Positions 1-9,912 of a stretch of 64,000 bases of DNA are shown here, one piece after another (within the stretch, counting starts at the first letter, position 1; each line of letters begins with the position of its first letter). The translations under genes and the position numbers were made by a program. This DNA is from Zizania palustris. Lineage: Eukaryota; Streptophyta; Magnoliopsida; Poales; Poaceae. Location of the stretch: positions 29,628,603 through 29,692,602 of the forward strand of contig JAAALK010000289.1 in the NCBI GenBank assembly GCA_019279435.1. The letters are read 5' to 3'. Below the pieces are notes generated by a model. That model was not told the DNA's origin. It was given only the letters and a program-made list of their open reading frames with translations, and searched no databases.

Positions 1-988
1 TTGTTTTATCTTCATCCGCACAGCTTGTGGGATTTGTTACACTGGATGTTGAAGAGCAACTGGTTGATGCAAGGGAGATGGACTCCTTTGAAGAGCAGAA
101 TTTGGTACTGTTGGAGGAAGTGCCCAATGAAGATGGTTCTTCTTTTACTTTCTTCTTACTGATGTTCTTGCATCGAAAGACAGGATTAACAAGTCGGGAA
201 GTAGTGATCGGTTTGCTCAAGATAGGGATTCTGGGAGAGCTATCATCAATAGCTGCAGAAACTTTCTTGCAAAATTTTCTTTTTTCCATCATAGAGCTCT
301 CCGTGTCTATAGGGTCACCACTGATAACATCTTGGATCCTGATCTTCCGTATTTCAGCTGAGGTAGACGATGCAGAATGCAGGGAGGTGACTGCACTTCC
401 ATCGGCTGTCTCAAAATCACAGTCTTCACTGAATTCACTTGTTCTTCTGGATGAGTTCTTGCTAAACTTTTCTGGAGTAATTGATATTTCAATCAAGCTC
501 ATCTTATCATCATCATGCAGATGGCTCTCATCACTGCTTTGGACCATCAAGGAGGCATAAAGTCTGTGGATAGTCCCTGCTTCAGATGAACTTGATGATC
601 CCGGTGACATCGATAGCCTCTTCATCGCAGCCATTTCTGATGCCTGGGAAATGCACAGCCTCCTCAGTGCCTGCTTCATATTAACATGCTTGGAGGATAT
701 CCCAATGCCTGCAGTTTGAAGTGGCCCTGACCTAGATGATTTCTTATTAGCATTCTTCCTTATATCACCCATGCCAGTTTGACCCGGACTAAATCTCCGA
801 TGGAAGGTCCTGCTATCAATCGCTTTAAGAAGCTGCTCAAGATCATCTTCCTCAGGGTAACCACAACACCTCCCATCTTTCTCCTCAGTCTTGACTTTAA
901 TATGCGGCAAGTTGGAGCAACTGACTTGCGCATTATCGAGTTCTTCAGTAAACTCAACTATCTCGGAGCGGCAGCCAGACGAACCCAT
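1..988 (-). CDS. KIPK-like: KIPK-like AGC protein kinase, N-terminal exon (partial, runs off left edge)
   Basis: Reading the minus strand from the ATG at 988, the frame stays open to the window edge, giving about 329 residues of a serine-, lysine- and acid-rich protein that starts MGSSGCRSEIVEFTEEL. No kinase subdomain is reached; those would lie left of the window. The diagnostic block is at about residues 95-145: a GIGIS motif followed by VNMKQALRRLCISQASEMA, MKRLS and SEAGTIHRLY. From memory, the same order (GIGIS, LKQALRGLCISQASEMAALKRL, SEAGTIKRLY) occurs in the regulatory N-terminus of Arabidopsis KIPK, a plant AGC-VIII kinase that binds the kinesin-like calmodulin-binding protein. Codon use is ordinary and there is no stop, unlike the transposon ORFs to the right, so I take it as a live gene. 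The family assignment is fairly secure; KIPK1-type versus KIPK2-type is not decided. Confidence 0.85.
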   Translation of the reverse strand, partial: MGSSGCRSEIVEFTEELDNAQVSCSNLPHIKVKTEEKDGRCCGYPEEDDLEQLLKAIDSRTFHRRFSPGQTGMGDIRKNANKKSSRSGPLQTAGIGISSKHVNMKQALRRLCISQASEMAAMKRLSMSPGSSSSSEAGTIHRLYASLMVQSSDESHLHDDDKMSLIEISITPEKFSKNSSRRTSEFSEDCDFETADGSAVTSLHSASSTSAEIRKIRIQDVISGDPIDTESSMMEKRKFCKKVSAAIDDSSPRIPILSKPITTSRLVNPVFRCKNISKKKVKEEPSSLGTSSNSTKFCSSKESISLASTSCSSTSSVTNPTSCADEDKT

Positions 989-2130
989 CCCTCCCCAAGT
1001 AGATAAATTCAACAGGCAGACAGACAGATAGTGCGCCACTTATCCCATCGTCGGCATAGCCATCAAAGGCAGCCTAGTTAGAGTACTGCACTTGCAGCTT
1101 TCACCTAGACGTCATCCCAAGATGGAAGCCTCGGGCAGTCCCTCCCAAAGCGAAAAAAACAACTTTTTATTTCAAGAAAGTGAATACAGTGACGACCCTG
1201 CAAAAATCATGAGATCCAGAGTTAGTGATTGAGAGTTGAGACATGGAAGTAGCTACGCCTTCAAACGTGTAGACACAGAGAAAGAGAGACTCTCAAGACT
1301 CAAATGCTAACTAGTAAGCCAGAGTCCAAGAAGAAAGATACAAGCAGATTCACATCAAGGGAGGCGTCCTAGTCGCAACTGGTAAGCAAAGACTGCTGAA
1401 ATCAGGATTTTTTTTTTGAAAAATAACTCAAATCAAGAACTCGACTGGCCAAAACCGTAGGTGACGACAAGAGGCCCAGATTCGCAGCAAGAACCCATTT
1501 TACTCCCCCATTTCAGTTCACTACTTGAAGCAGATGAAACGCAAATCCACAAACCAAACCGACGAGCAAAAGTCAGTTAAATCTAGAAAAGAAAATGCCA
1601 AAGAGGCGAGAATTAAAGGGGGGAAAAACCAAAGCTTTCGTGTTCAAACGAGCACACAGAAGCCGCCTCACTCCCAGATCCGGCGACTCGCCGGGCTCCC
1701 GCGAGGCCACATTCCGCCGGAGCCCACCACGAAGTCCCCCGCACCTCCCCCCGGCCCGCGCCCCCCGGGAAACCACCAACCTCGCGAGAACTCCTCCCCT
1801 CCCTCCCCACGCACGCAAGAACAACTCCGGGACAAGGGTGGCCAGCCCACGGCGAGGACGCGCTTACCAAGAAAACGCCAGCCCGGATCCCCTCGCCGGC
1901 GGCGGCGGCGCAGCGTGCTTGGAACTTGGAAGGAAGCGAGACGGTGCTGCACTGCTGCGGCTAGAGTAGGCTTGTCCGCTACCTCGGCTGCTGCTAGCCT
2001 TGGGAATGGCGGCCTCGGAGAAGGTGGAGCGGCCGAGCGGGGGAGGGAGGGTGGTGCCGGGTGCGACCCACGACGACGAATCGGGGTTAAAAGGGAAGGG
2101 AGTATGGGATCCCGGATCCTCCATGCAGAG
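989..2130 (-). promoter_or_regulatory. 5' leader, probable 5'-UTR intron and GC-rich promoter of the kinase gene
   Basis: About 1.1 kb upstream of the kinase ATG has no convincing coding frame on the minus strand. A consensus donor, CTTG|GTAAGCG, lies at 1868/1867 on the minus strand, just inside a CpG-rich block (about 1680-2060). This suggests a first non-coding exon near 1868-2090 and a leader intron ending before 988; the acceptor is not resolved. The CpG-rich block with short T/A-rich tracts upstream is typical of grass housekeeping-type promoters. ORFs of 80-220 residues that cross the block on both strands are Arg/Pro/Gly-rich products of base composition. This is inferred from splice-site and composition signals only. 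Confidence 0.45.
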
Positions 2131-3066
2131 GGCCACGCGTGGCGCATCCGTGTGCCGATCGGCGCGATCCTGACCGTTCGATCGTAATACGGACGGCTAG
2201 GATTGATCTATAGAGGTTGACAGATTGGGACTTTTGAGCGTTTGTTTTTTTGACATTCTGAGCACCGCACAAAAAAGGTGCATGCAAAATCTTAAATCTT
2301 ATAGTACTCCGGTTTAGCATACGTATTACGGAAAAAAGAAGAGGTTTTTCATGTGAAATCTAGTGAAATTTCTTTACATGTTGTGAGGGAGGTAAAAAAT
2401 TCCTCCAAATTGTTTAGAACTGACCGTCATTTTGTTTTTTCTGTAATGTGTCGTGTTTTTATTATCCAGACGCTTCTAAATAGCTGTCTGGCCAAAATAG
2501 AAATAAATAAGTGATTTTTAAAAAGGCACCAATCAAATTGCGCATAAATCTATATTTCATTTCAAATAGAGAAGGTTTGTAATATGCCACATTTTGAGCG
2601 TGTCTTCCTAAATTTTAAAAACGACAAACATGTACAAATTCCGGTTTTTCAGATCATATGGTTCCAATTTCATCTTCAGATTCGCTTGCTTACATCAAGA
2701 AAACAGGACACGACCTGTTCGACAGGGACACAAATCAACGTCACGTTAGAACACCACGGATCAAATGATTTTTGTAAAAAAAAGTTCTTGAAATCAAACA
2801 TGCACGGTGCAACTGTCCAATCTAGCACCAGAAAATTCAATGACAATTCAAGGAAATGAGAGGTTAATTGCCTAGTTAGCAGTATTTTCTTCAAGCCCTG
2901 ATTTATTAGTAGGCTTGTGATGATTGCTAAGTCAAGTGTATATTAATATTGGTGTTCAAACCTTACTTGCAAATCTCTCTTTCAATAAGGAAGTTGCTTA
3001 CAGATGTGGCAAAAGATCTCCATGAATTGTTGGATTCTGGTAGACCTTGCAAGGATGCTGCTACTT
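2131..3066. other. Intergenic, AT-rich, no gene seen
   Basis: No frame longer than about 90 codons, no family motif and no terminal repeats recognised. A short reading at about 2945-3060 (plus) looks weakly protein-like with stops and could be part of the same relic seen at 6683-6860 on the far side of the Harbinger insertion, but I cannot identify it. Confidence 0.5.
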
Positions 3067-3365
3067 AGAGTCTGTTTGGTTTCTTTAGGGACTAAACTAA
3101 ACTTTAGCTCTCTCTTTTTACAGGACTAAGGGGGTGTTTGGTTCCACCTTGCTAAACTTTAGGGACTAAAGTTTAGTCCCTTTTAGTCCCTAAATTGCCA
3201 AACAAGGGGACTAAAGTGGGACTAAACTTTGACTAAAGTTTAGCCTTTAGGGCCTGTTTGGTTCCTTTAGGGACTAAACTAAAGTTTAGTCCTCTCTTTT
3301 TTAGCTGACTAAAGTTTAGTCCATCCCTGTTTGGTTTTAGTGACTAAAGACCATTAATGCAGTTG
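3067..3365. repeat. Left cluster of Tourist-like terminal repeats
   Basis: At least three copies of a 'TGTTTGGTT...TTTAGGGACTAAA...TTTAGTCC' end occur within 300 bp (starts near 3067, 3130 and 3250, with another partial at about 3329). Each is self-complementary through TTTAGTCC/GGACTAAA blocks and matches the right-hand cluster in inverted orientation. This is what nested MITEs of one family would leave. Confidence 0.7.
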
Positions 3366-3592
3366 AATAAAGACCAAAATACCCCTAATCAATAATTTGA
3401 ATTGTTTTGCTCATTATTTCTAGCCGCCTGGACTGTTTTGTTGGTTTGTTGATGGTCGGCTGGACTATTATGTTGGCACCGCCGGCTTAGCAGCAAACGT
3501 TTGATGAACACAAATGTTTAACCATTCAAGTTTGATCAACACAAACGTTTAACCATAGAACTTTGATCAACATATTTCATACAACTAACATG

Positions 3593-4841
3593 CTACGATC
3601 TATTAAACAGTCCATCAGCTATCCAATCCCGAAACTGGTTCATATTTTGATCTTCATCCCCGTGTTGGGTACTAGCTAAATTTCCTTGCGACGAGAATGC
3701 TTCGAACGGTGGAACATAGTTTTCATCATCGTCTACCATTGCGAAATGCTCATCCCCCATAGAACTCTCTCTTATAAAATTATGAAGTGCCATGCAGGCA
3801 ATAATTATTTGGCTTTGTTTTGCCATCGGATAACTCGGTAAGTCGCGCAAAATCCGCCATTTCATCTTCAAAACTCCAAAAGACCGCTCGATGACATTTC
3901 GAATTGAAGAATGTGCATAATTGAAAAGCTCCTTTTTACCTCTTGGAAATGGTCCTTGTCTAAACTCTGGTAGATGATATTTAGTCCCCTTGTACGGTGA
4001 AAGATAACCCGGTCGGTTCGGGTATCCAGAGTCCACAAGATAAAACTTCCATGCACATTTATATTACTTGTTTTAATTGCATGCATAGGACAACAATTAT
4101 GTGAAAGAATAAACCAGCGAAAAGAGCTTTACCTTGAGGTGGATGTGGAAACTTGTCGCCATACTTGTTCAATGCATCTTTAAACACTCTCATATCATGA
4201 ACAGAACCAGGCCAACCCGCAACGACAAAAGTAAATCTCATATCGAAGTCACATATGGCTAACACATTCTGACTAGTGTAGCCATGTCTTCCCGTATGTT
4301 GTACAACTTTGTCGGTTGGCACTACAACAGGCACATGTGTCCCATCTATTGCACCAATGCAATTATCAAAATATGGATGAAACCTAGGAGATTGTAACCT
4401 CTGATGCACATTACTAAATTCAGGGTCTATGGGCCTAATGATATCAGCTGCAAGCTTGATAACACTAACAAGGACTTTCTGAAACTTCCTACTGCATGTC
4501 TCGGTTGACCTGACAAATCGGTTTTCTGCTTGTCTCATACTCTGAGGGGCACCACAAATCCATAAGAATAGACCTAAAGCCTCTACTGATGACATTCTCT
4601 TTGTGGACTTCAATCCATAAGACTCAACAAGCACATTGTTGAGCTTATCAAATACATCCCTATTCATCCTAAACATGTTATAGCAAGATGTTCTGTGTCT
4701 TAGTGTGTTTGTGACCCATTCATAACCAGATTGTTCAGGTACCCTATATACTGCTTTATTCAAGTATGTTTCAAAGTGGAACATACCGATCATGGCACCA
4801 ACAAAAGCTATTTGTCTCTTCCTCTTTTGACACCTCATCAC
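3593..4841 (-). pseudogene. PIF/Harbinger transposase (DDE_Tnp_4 type), two exons
   Basis: Exon 1 (4841 to 4134) encodes about 236 residues starting MMRCQKRKRQIAFVG, with the helix-rich N-terminal region and the first catalytic blocks IGAIDGTHVPV (Asp) and LAICDFDMRFTFVVAGWPGS (Asp). A donor CAAG|GTAAAG lies at 4134/4133. Exon 2, from about 4043 to the stop at 3593, carries KFYLVDSGYPNRPGYLSPYK and the third block NVIERSFGVLKMKWRIL (Glu), giving a full DDE triad. The enzyme would cut at the element's terminal repeats and integrate at TTA/TAA sites. The reading frame across the intron needs an acceptor two bases before AAG-TTT-TAT, where the sequence is CAT rather than AG, so splicing may be broken; a frameshifting AG lies next to it. 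Plant members have this intron and about this length. Family certain; functionality doubtful. Confidence 0.85.
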
Positions 4842-4934
4842 ATATTGTTGGATCTCATCATCATCATCATCATCAGATTCCTATATTCAGAAAATAAATT
4901 TCATCAGAACGTTGTTGACATCAGCATAGACATT

Positions 4935-5216
4935 GAAATGGTTCACATCAACATTCAAATGGTTCACAGATAACTTCAAATGGTCCACATCAACAATTAA
5001 AAGGGTTCACAGATAACTTCAAATGATTCACATCTACTAAAAAATGGTTCACATCAACAATTAAAAGGGTTCACAGATAACTTCAAATGGTTCACATAAA
5101 CTAAAAAATGGTTCACATCAACAATTAAAAGGGTTCACAGATAACTTCAAATGGTTCACATAAACTAAAAAATGGTTCACATCAACAATTAAAAGGGTTC
5201 ACAGATAACTTCAAAG
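4935..5216. repeat. 64-bp tandem repeat array between transposase and accessory ORF
   Basis: A 64-bp unit built from three sub-blocks (TTCAAATGGTTCACATAAAC, then TAAAAAATGGTTCACATCAAC, then AATTAAAAGGGTTCACAGAT plus AAC) is repeated about 3.5 to 4 times, nearly identical in the last copies and more diverged at the left. GGTTCACA recurs throughout in one orientation, so this is a direct tandem array, not a CRISPR array: there are no unique spacers. It lies between the two convergently read genes of the Harbinger element. Confidence 0.85.
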
Positions 5217-5219
5217 TCT

Positions 5220-5850
5220 TCAACCATTCCTATTCATATTCAGGTAACACCTTTTCAACCAGCCCAATCTCCCTTCATTTGTCTTAAACTTGCAAAATAC
5301 GGTTCGATTGTATGGTTTTTCAAATAACTGTGTAGCCATGTAGTACTCATCAGTATCTTCTGTTGCTCCACATTCTATTGCCATAGTCAAGCATTGTTCT
5401 ATGTCATGGTCCTCTTGCTCTCGTTCCTTCCTCTTTTGTTCCACTTCCTCTTCACGAGCCTTCCTTCTTAATTCCTCCTTCTTCATATTAAGTTGAACTA
5501 AGGTGTTGGCCTCGCTGTTGTTGGTAGCTTGTAAGGTGTCAATGAGTCCCTTAAATACTTTAAACAGTGGACTCTTGTTCTTCTTGGATGGACTTGTTGC
5601 TGTATCTACGGTGCTGCTTCCCCTCTTTCGGCTAGTACTACTCATCGAGGTAGTGGAGACCCTCACCTTGGGAGTTGAGATCGAGGTCTTGCATCTGCGC
5701 CCTCCCAGCGGAGAGGTCACGCCCCACTGGAACAAAGGACTGCGATTGATTGTCGTTGGGGACGGCGGCGGAAGCAGTGAAGGCCGCCGAGGAAGATGCA
5801 TCCGGAGAGAAGTAGTCCCGGTAGGCATTGCCGTGGTTGGCCATTATCAA
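5220..5850 (-). pseudogene. Harbinger Myb/SANT-like accessory protein, internally deleted and frameshifted
   Basis: The minus-strand frame starting at 5850 (MIMANHGNAYRDYF) reaches the family-typical LDLNSQGEG block and then stops at 5638. The downstream frame continues SRKRGSSTVDTATSPSKKNK, a coiled, Lys/Glu-rich stretch (KKEELRRKAREEEVEQKRKE) and a C-terminal block LAWLKR-like: RLGWLKRCYLNMNRNG at 5220. In full-length plant Harbinger ORF1 proteins a Myb/SANT DNA-binding domain lies between the LDLNS block and the Ser/Lys stretch. Here that domain is absent and the frame changes, so about 0.3-0.5 kb has been lost. The normal partner role is to bring the transposase to the transposon ends; this copy could not bind DNA. 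Confidence 0.7.
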
Positions 5851-5904
5851 CTCAGGGGGTCGGCCACGGGGGGTGGGGCTGAGTGGACGGCGGCGTCTGA
5901 GGGG

Positions 5905-6090
5905 CGGCGGTGGCGTCAGGGATGAGGAGCGGCGGCGGCGTAAGGGCTAAGGGGCGGTGAGAGGCGTGAGGGATGAGGGGCGCCGGCGGCGTGAGGGATG
6001 AGGGGCGGCGGCGGCGTGAGGGATGAGGGGCGGCCGCGGCGTGAGGGATGAGGGGCGGCGGCAGCGTCTGAGGATGAGGGGGCGGCGACG
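5905..6090. repeat. GC-rich minisatellite (GGGATGAGGGGCGGCGGC type)
   Basis: Imperfect units of about 27 bp built on GGCGTGAGGGATGAGGGGCG recur at least six times. Minus-strand translation gives only a Pro/Ala/His-rich low-complexity string, so I treat it as a repeat and not a gene. It lies inside the right half of the Harbinger element. Confidence 0.8.
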
Positions 6091-6189
6091 GTGGATTCAG
6101 GTGAGGGGGCGGCGGCGGCGTCTCAGGGGCTGAGGGAGGGGCTGCAGCCCTCGGGAGGATGAGGGGCTGAGGGCAGAGATGGTCAATGT

Positions 6190-6690
6190 GCAAGTTTAGT
6201 CCGGTTTAGCAAGTTTTGGGTGACTAAAGGGCTAAACTTTAGGGACTAAACTTTAGTCCCTTTTAGTCCTCATGTTTGGTACTTTAGGGACTAAAAGGGA
6301 CTAAAGTTTAGTCCCTAAAGTTTAGTCACCCCAAACCAAACAGGGCCTTAGTCCCAAAGAACTTGCTAAAGGGGACTAAAAGTACTACTTACCTCTCATC
6401 CATCACTCTCTTTTAGTACTTTAGTTCTTAGAACCAAACACCAAAGGACTAAAGTTTAGTCCTATAAAAAAAAGGAGACTAAAGTTTAGTTTAGTCCCTA
6501 AAGAAACCAAACAGGCCCTAAATTTTAGTTTTTTTCTATTTGGTTCTAAGAACTAAAGTATTAAAAGAGAGTGAAGGTTGAGAAGTAAGTAGCACTTTTA
6601 GTCCCTTTTAGCAAGGTTTTGGGACTAAAAGGGTAAAGTTTAGGGACTAAACTTTAGTCCCTTTTAGTCCCAATGTTCTTGGCCGCTGAA
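6190..6690. repeat. Right cluster of Tourist-like terminal repeats and a flanking MITE fragment
   Basis: Dense GACTAAA/TTTAGTC blocks mark inverted counterparts of the left cluster, including a self-complementary stretch at about 6282-6322 and an end CCAAACAGGGCC at about 6335. Beyond the element's right end at 6518, a further piece (about 6525-6680) carries a different TTTGGTTCTAAGAACTAAAG end and belongs to another copy. Confidence 0.65.
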
Positions 6691-6860
6691 TATTTTGATT
6701 AGTCAGTTCTGCTTATTGCCGCATTGTTGGACCCGCGGCACAAAATTCAAACTAACAGATATTTCAAACTCTTAGAAAAAATATATAATACAGTTTCTAT
6801 ATTAAAGTCATTGAAAAATTATTTTAAATCTATTGCTCAACATTTTAATATCATATGTTA
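6683..6860 (+). pseudogene. Possible hAT transposase relic
   Basis: Frame starting FLAAEYFD has one stop, then continues SVLLIAALLDPRHKIQTNRY followed by about 45 residues rich in Lys, Tyr and Leu ending QHFNIIC. The LLDPRHK block with a following IY and hydrophobic helix resembles the RNase-H-fold part of plant hAT transposases (LDPRYK type). No other hAT domain is visible and there are no ends, so it is at best a fragment interrupted by the Harbinger/MITE cluster. Confidence 0.35.
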
Positions 6861-8727
6861 AATCCATACATTCTGCGACGAAAGTAATACAATGCAATGT
6901 TTGTTCAATGAAAAGAATGTTCATTTTTTACGTATTGAATTTTCACCAAAGCTACAGTACTTCTAACGCGTACCATTGACCCACTGACCTATTATAACAA
7001 AACATGGCATTTTGGGCCAAATATAAACGTTTAGAATATGAAAATTTGTGACTAGATTTTTGTACGTGCTAATATACAGCTCGAAAAATTACAGGTAAAA
7101 AGTCTACAGCTGGGACATAAAACCAGATGAAAAAAAAAAGCAAAAGAACAGAAGCAATCAGCTTCAATGCTTCATGCAGCTCTCACCAGTAGTCTAGTAG
7201 ATCACGAAGAATTTGCGTAATTACCTCACGAGAGAGAGAAGAGGCAACAGTTCTAGCTAGCTGCTTGCGAGTGAGAAAAAAGGTGACGTGTTTAAGAAAT
7301 ATTGAAGACTGGAATTAATGTAGTGCCAGTACCGCCACTATTATTATATCTGAAAAGAGGTGACTCATTGATTGATAGATCGACTTGATTTGGTCGATCA
7401 GTTGCGATGCACAGGGGAGCTAAAATTAATTGTAAACCCTAAAGTAATTTATTAGATAAATCAATTAAACTTAATTAGTTTATGATTTTAAATGTTATGA
7501 TAAAAAAATGGGGTAAAGATGAATTAATTATGTTTAATAGATTTGTCTCATAAATTAATTTATGATTCTGCAATTAGTTTTATAATTAACACAGCCCCTT
7601 ATCCTATAGCTTATGGATTGTCAGCATTCGTACATTGCCTACGTTTGTAATTTATTCTAAAATAAAAACATATCAAATAAACTACTACTCCTTCACCTAT
7701 CAATCTTTTATTTATTTTTCATTCAATTTGACACTTAACCATCCTGTCACTTCCCAACCACTCATCATTCTTATGATGACTATTAGTCTTTTACCTTTAT
7801 TCTATATTATTAAAAGAATTTAAAAGGTAATTGTATTATGAGACAGGGATTAAGCCATGTTGTTATAGGTGTGATGAATAATTAGGCTTTCTTAGAATCT
7901 GAGAAATTTTATAGGAATTTTAGAAGAATAAAAACAGTATAAAATTCTTGATTTCCAAATTAACATCCCCTAAGTTTGACGATTAATTAGCATCCGCTCT
8001 ATGGCTAAGGGGCTAATTTGACAGGATGCTTAATTCTGGGTTAGTTTGGTTCGGTGATGGTGGGCGGTTGCTTCAATCATCAGGCATCAAATGTAAACAC
8101 AACTTACGATATAATATTGAGATGTATATTAATTATTTGATGAAGTAAAATATGAGTATGATCCTTGATTTGATTAATGCAGTGCCCCATTTGTGAGCTG
8201 TGGATTTTCTAGCATCTCATTTTTGTGTCCCTTTCATCGGATCATTATTGTTCATGGAAGACTATACCCTGAATTTTCAGTCGGTTCGAACTGTTAAGTA
8301 GGCCTAAATAACAAAAATAACATGAAAATTTCTATCTAATGCTTCTTTAGAACATATGAATCTTCGCCAACGATAGGTGTGCGCGCTATCTGAATTACCA
8401 GGTTTGATAAATCTTACTGAGCCGGGTCTGGCCTCCTTAATTTTTTAAACTCGAGTTTCTCTTTCTATTTCCAGCGCGATTTTTTCAAAGAATTACTAAA
8501 ACTAACTGATCCTCGTGAAAAAGCATGCGAAATCCATACAGAAATTCATGTTTTCATAAAGAGGTCCGGCTCTGAATCTGTAAATCATACGATCAAATCC
8601 GATGTGCACTGCAATAATTGTTTCCACGCGAACGATCGATCGACCACCCGCAGGCAGGCTGCAGCCACAAGCAACGCGCAGCTGCAGCAACTGAGAAAGC
8701 AAGCTCCCGATCCCGATGATGGGTTGG
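6861..8727. other. AT-rich intergenic DNA with a possible MITE relic
   Basis: No gene-like frame. About 7436-7600 contains ATTAATTATGTTTAATAGAT and TCTGCAATTAGTTTTATAAT, which resemble a common grass MITE that reads TTAATTAGGCTTAATAGATT and CTGTAATTAGTTTT; the copy here is diverged and its ends are not found. The rest holds nothing I can name. Confidence 0.4.
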
Positions 8728-8735
8728 CGCGCGGC
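8728..8735. repeat. 8-bp target duplication (CGCGCGGC), left copy
   Basis: CGCGCGGC at 8728-8735 is repeated exactly at 9905-9912, just outside the long inverted repeats of the element between them. An 8-9 bp duplication fits a hAT or MULE-type transposon. Confidence 0.7.
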
Positions 8736-9904
8736 GATTTTTTAAAAAATATTTTTTTTTTGAAAAAAAAATTCAAATCTGGCACCCTATTTAAAAAAAT
8801 TACAAAACTAGACCCCGTTGACAGACCATCGCCCGAACTAGGATTACGTAGCTCTGGTTCAACCGATAGTCTGCCAAACAAGTGCCACGTCAGCTTGGTT
8901 CGGCCGTTAGTCGGTGAAACCAGGCCACGTCAACCTGGTTCTACCGACCAATGGTCGAACCAACCACGTCTCGCCACGTCGCGCACCGCCGCGCCGTCGT
9001 TGTCATCCCGCACCCCTGCGATTGCCCCGCGCTACAATGCACGCCGCTCCGCGCGCCCGCCCGCACCGCGCGCCTGCCAGCACGCCCCACCCGCCCGGCC
9101 GCCCGCGAGCCCAGTCACCTCGCCTCCCACGACCCCCACACGCGCACACGCCGCTTCACGCTCACCGCCGTTGCCTCGCCTCCCACGCCTGCCCCCACGT
9201 CGGCCGTTCGCGTCCCCACCGCCTCATGCCCTCCACCCGTCACCTCGCCTCCCATGAGCCCCGCCCGCACGCCGCCATCACCTCGCCTCCTGTGCCCGCC
9301 CCTGCGTCAGCCGCCCACGCGCATTAAATTGAGGTTGCGAGTCGAGGCGCCAGCATGGGAACACGCGTGCGGGGCACAGGGGACGAGGCGACGACGAGCG
9401 GCTGAGCGAGGCGGCGGTGGGCGGCTGAGCGTGGATGGGCGGGAGATGAGGCAACAGCGAGCGGTGGTTGGCGCACATGGACGGACGGGAGATGAGGCGA
9501 CGGTGGGCGGCTGAGCGGGCGGATGAGGCGGCGAGGCCAGGGCACGTGGGCTGGAGCGCGTGGCGCGGCCCGCAACGCGTCAGGCAGCGGTTGGCGCACG
9601 TGGACGGGCGGAGACGAGACGACGGCGGGCGTCTGAGCGGGTGGACGAGGTGGCGGAGACGGGGCGCGCCGGCTGAGGCACGCGGCGTTGCGGGTACACA
9701 TGGCGTGGCAACAGTGGTGCGGGGACGCATGGCGTGACGTGGCCAGCCTGGTTCGGCCATTGGTTGGTCGAACCAGGCTGACATGGCCACGTCAACCTGG
9801 TTCGGCCAATGGACTGCCGACGGTATGCTAGATTTGCAATTTTTGTATTTCGGGTACCAGATTTGAAATTTTTTCAAAAAAAAATATTATTTTAAAAAAA
9901 TTCA
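8736..9904. mobile_element. Non-autonomous MULE-like (or hAT-like) element with long TIRs and GC-rich core
   Basis: Left end GATTTTTTAAAAAATATTTT... runs to TTCAAATCTGG at about 8782; the right end is its inverted counterpart (CAGATTTGAAATTTTTTC... to TTCA at 9904). The similarity extends inwards in two further blocks carrying TTGGTTCGGCC, CACGTCAACCTGGTTC and GTCGAACCA, for about 200 bp per side. The core (about 8980-9700) is over 70% GC by eye and codes only Pro/Arg/Ala/His-rich strings on both strands; no transposase. Long TIRs with an 8-bp flanking repeat and a GC-rich core in a grass suggest a Mutator-like, possibly Pack-MULE, element. Which host sequence the core came from, if any, cannot be told here. 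Confidence 0.65.
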
Positions 9905-9912
9905 CGCGCGGC

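Larger units (their letters stand above)
3067..6518 (-). mobile_element. Degenerate PIF/Harbinger DNA transposon with nested Tourist-like ends
   Basis: The left end (3067) reads GAGTCTGTTTGGTTTCTTTA followed by GGGACTAAACTAAA. The right end (to 6518) is its inverted counterpart, ending ...AAGAAACCAAACAGGCCC. The ends are flanked by TTA on the left and TAA on the right, the trinucleotides PIF/Harbinger elements favour. Inside are the two genes expected of an autonomous element, a DDE transposase (3593-4841) and a Myb/SANT-like accessory ORF (5220-5850), both on the minus strand. Several further GACTAAA/TTTAGTC-rich ends sit at 3120-3360 and 6190-6460, so more than one Tourist-like MITE has inserted or rearranged here and the true boundary of the autonomous copy is ambiguous; an inner pair at about 3250 and 6518 is the alternative. 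Accessory-ORF damage suggests it is no longer autonomous. Confidence 0.75.

Noticed and set aside
27..560. Plus-strand 177-residue frame at the left edge
   Set aside because: It is the shadow of the minus-strand kinase exon, whose protein has family-specific motifs.
1525..2187. Open frames of 80-220 residues on both strands
   Set aside because: Arg/Pro/Gly/Ser-rich, overlapping in several frames, caused by the GC-rich leader/promoter of the kinase gene; no domain and no conserved start.
4935..5216. CRISPR-like regular repeats
   Set aside because: Units are contiguous with no unique spacers, inside a plant transposon; a simple tandem array.
5852..6193. Minus-strand Pro/Ala/His-rich 113-residue frame
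   Set aside because: Direct translation of a GC-rich minisatellite; no complexity.
8604..9877. Five or more overlapping long frames on both strands
   Set aside because: Low-complexity composition of the GC-rich transposon core; mutual shadows.
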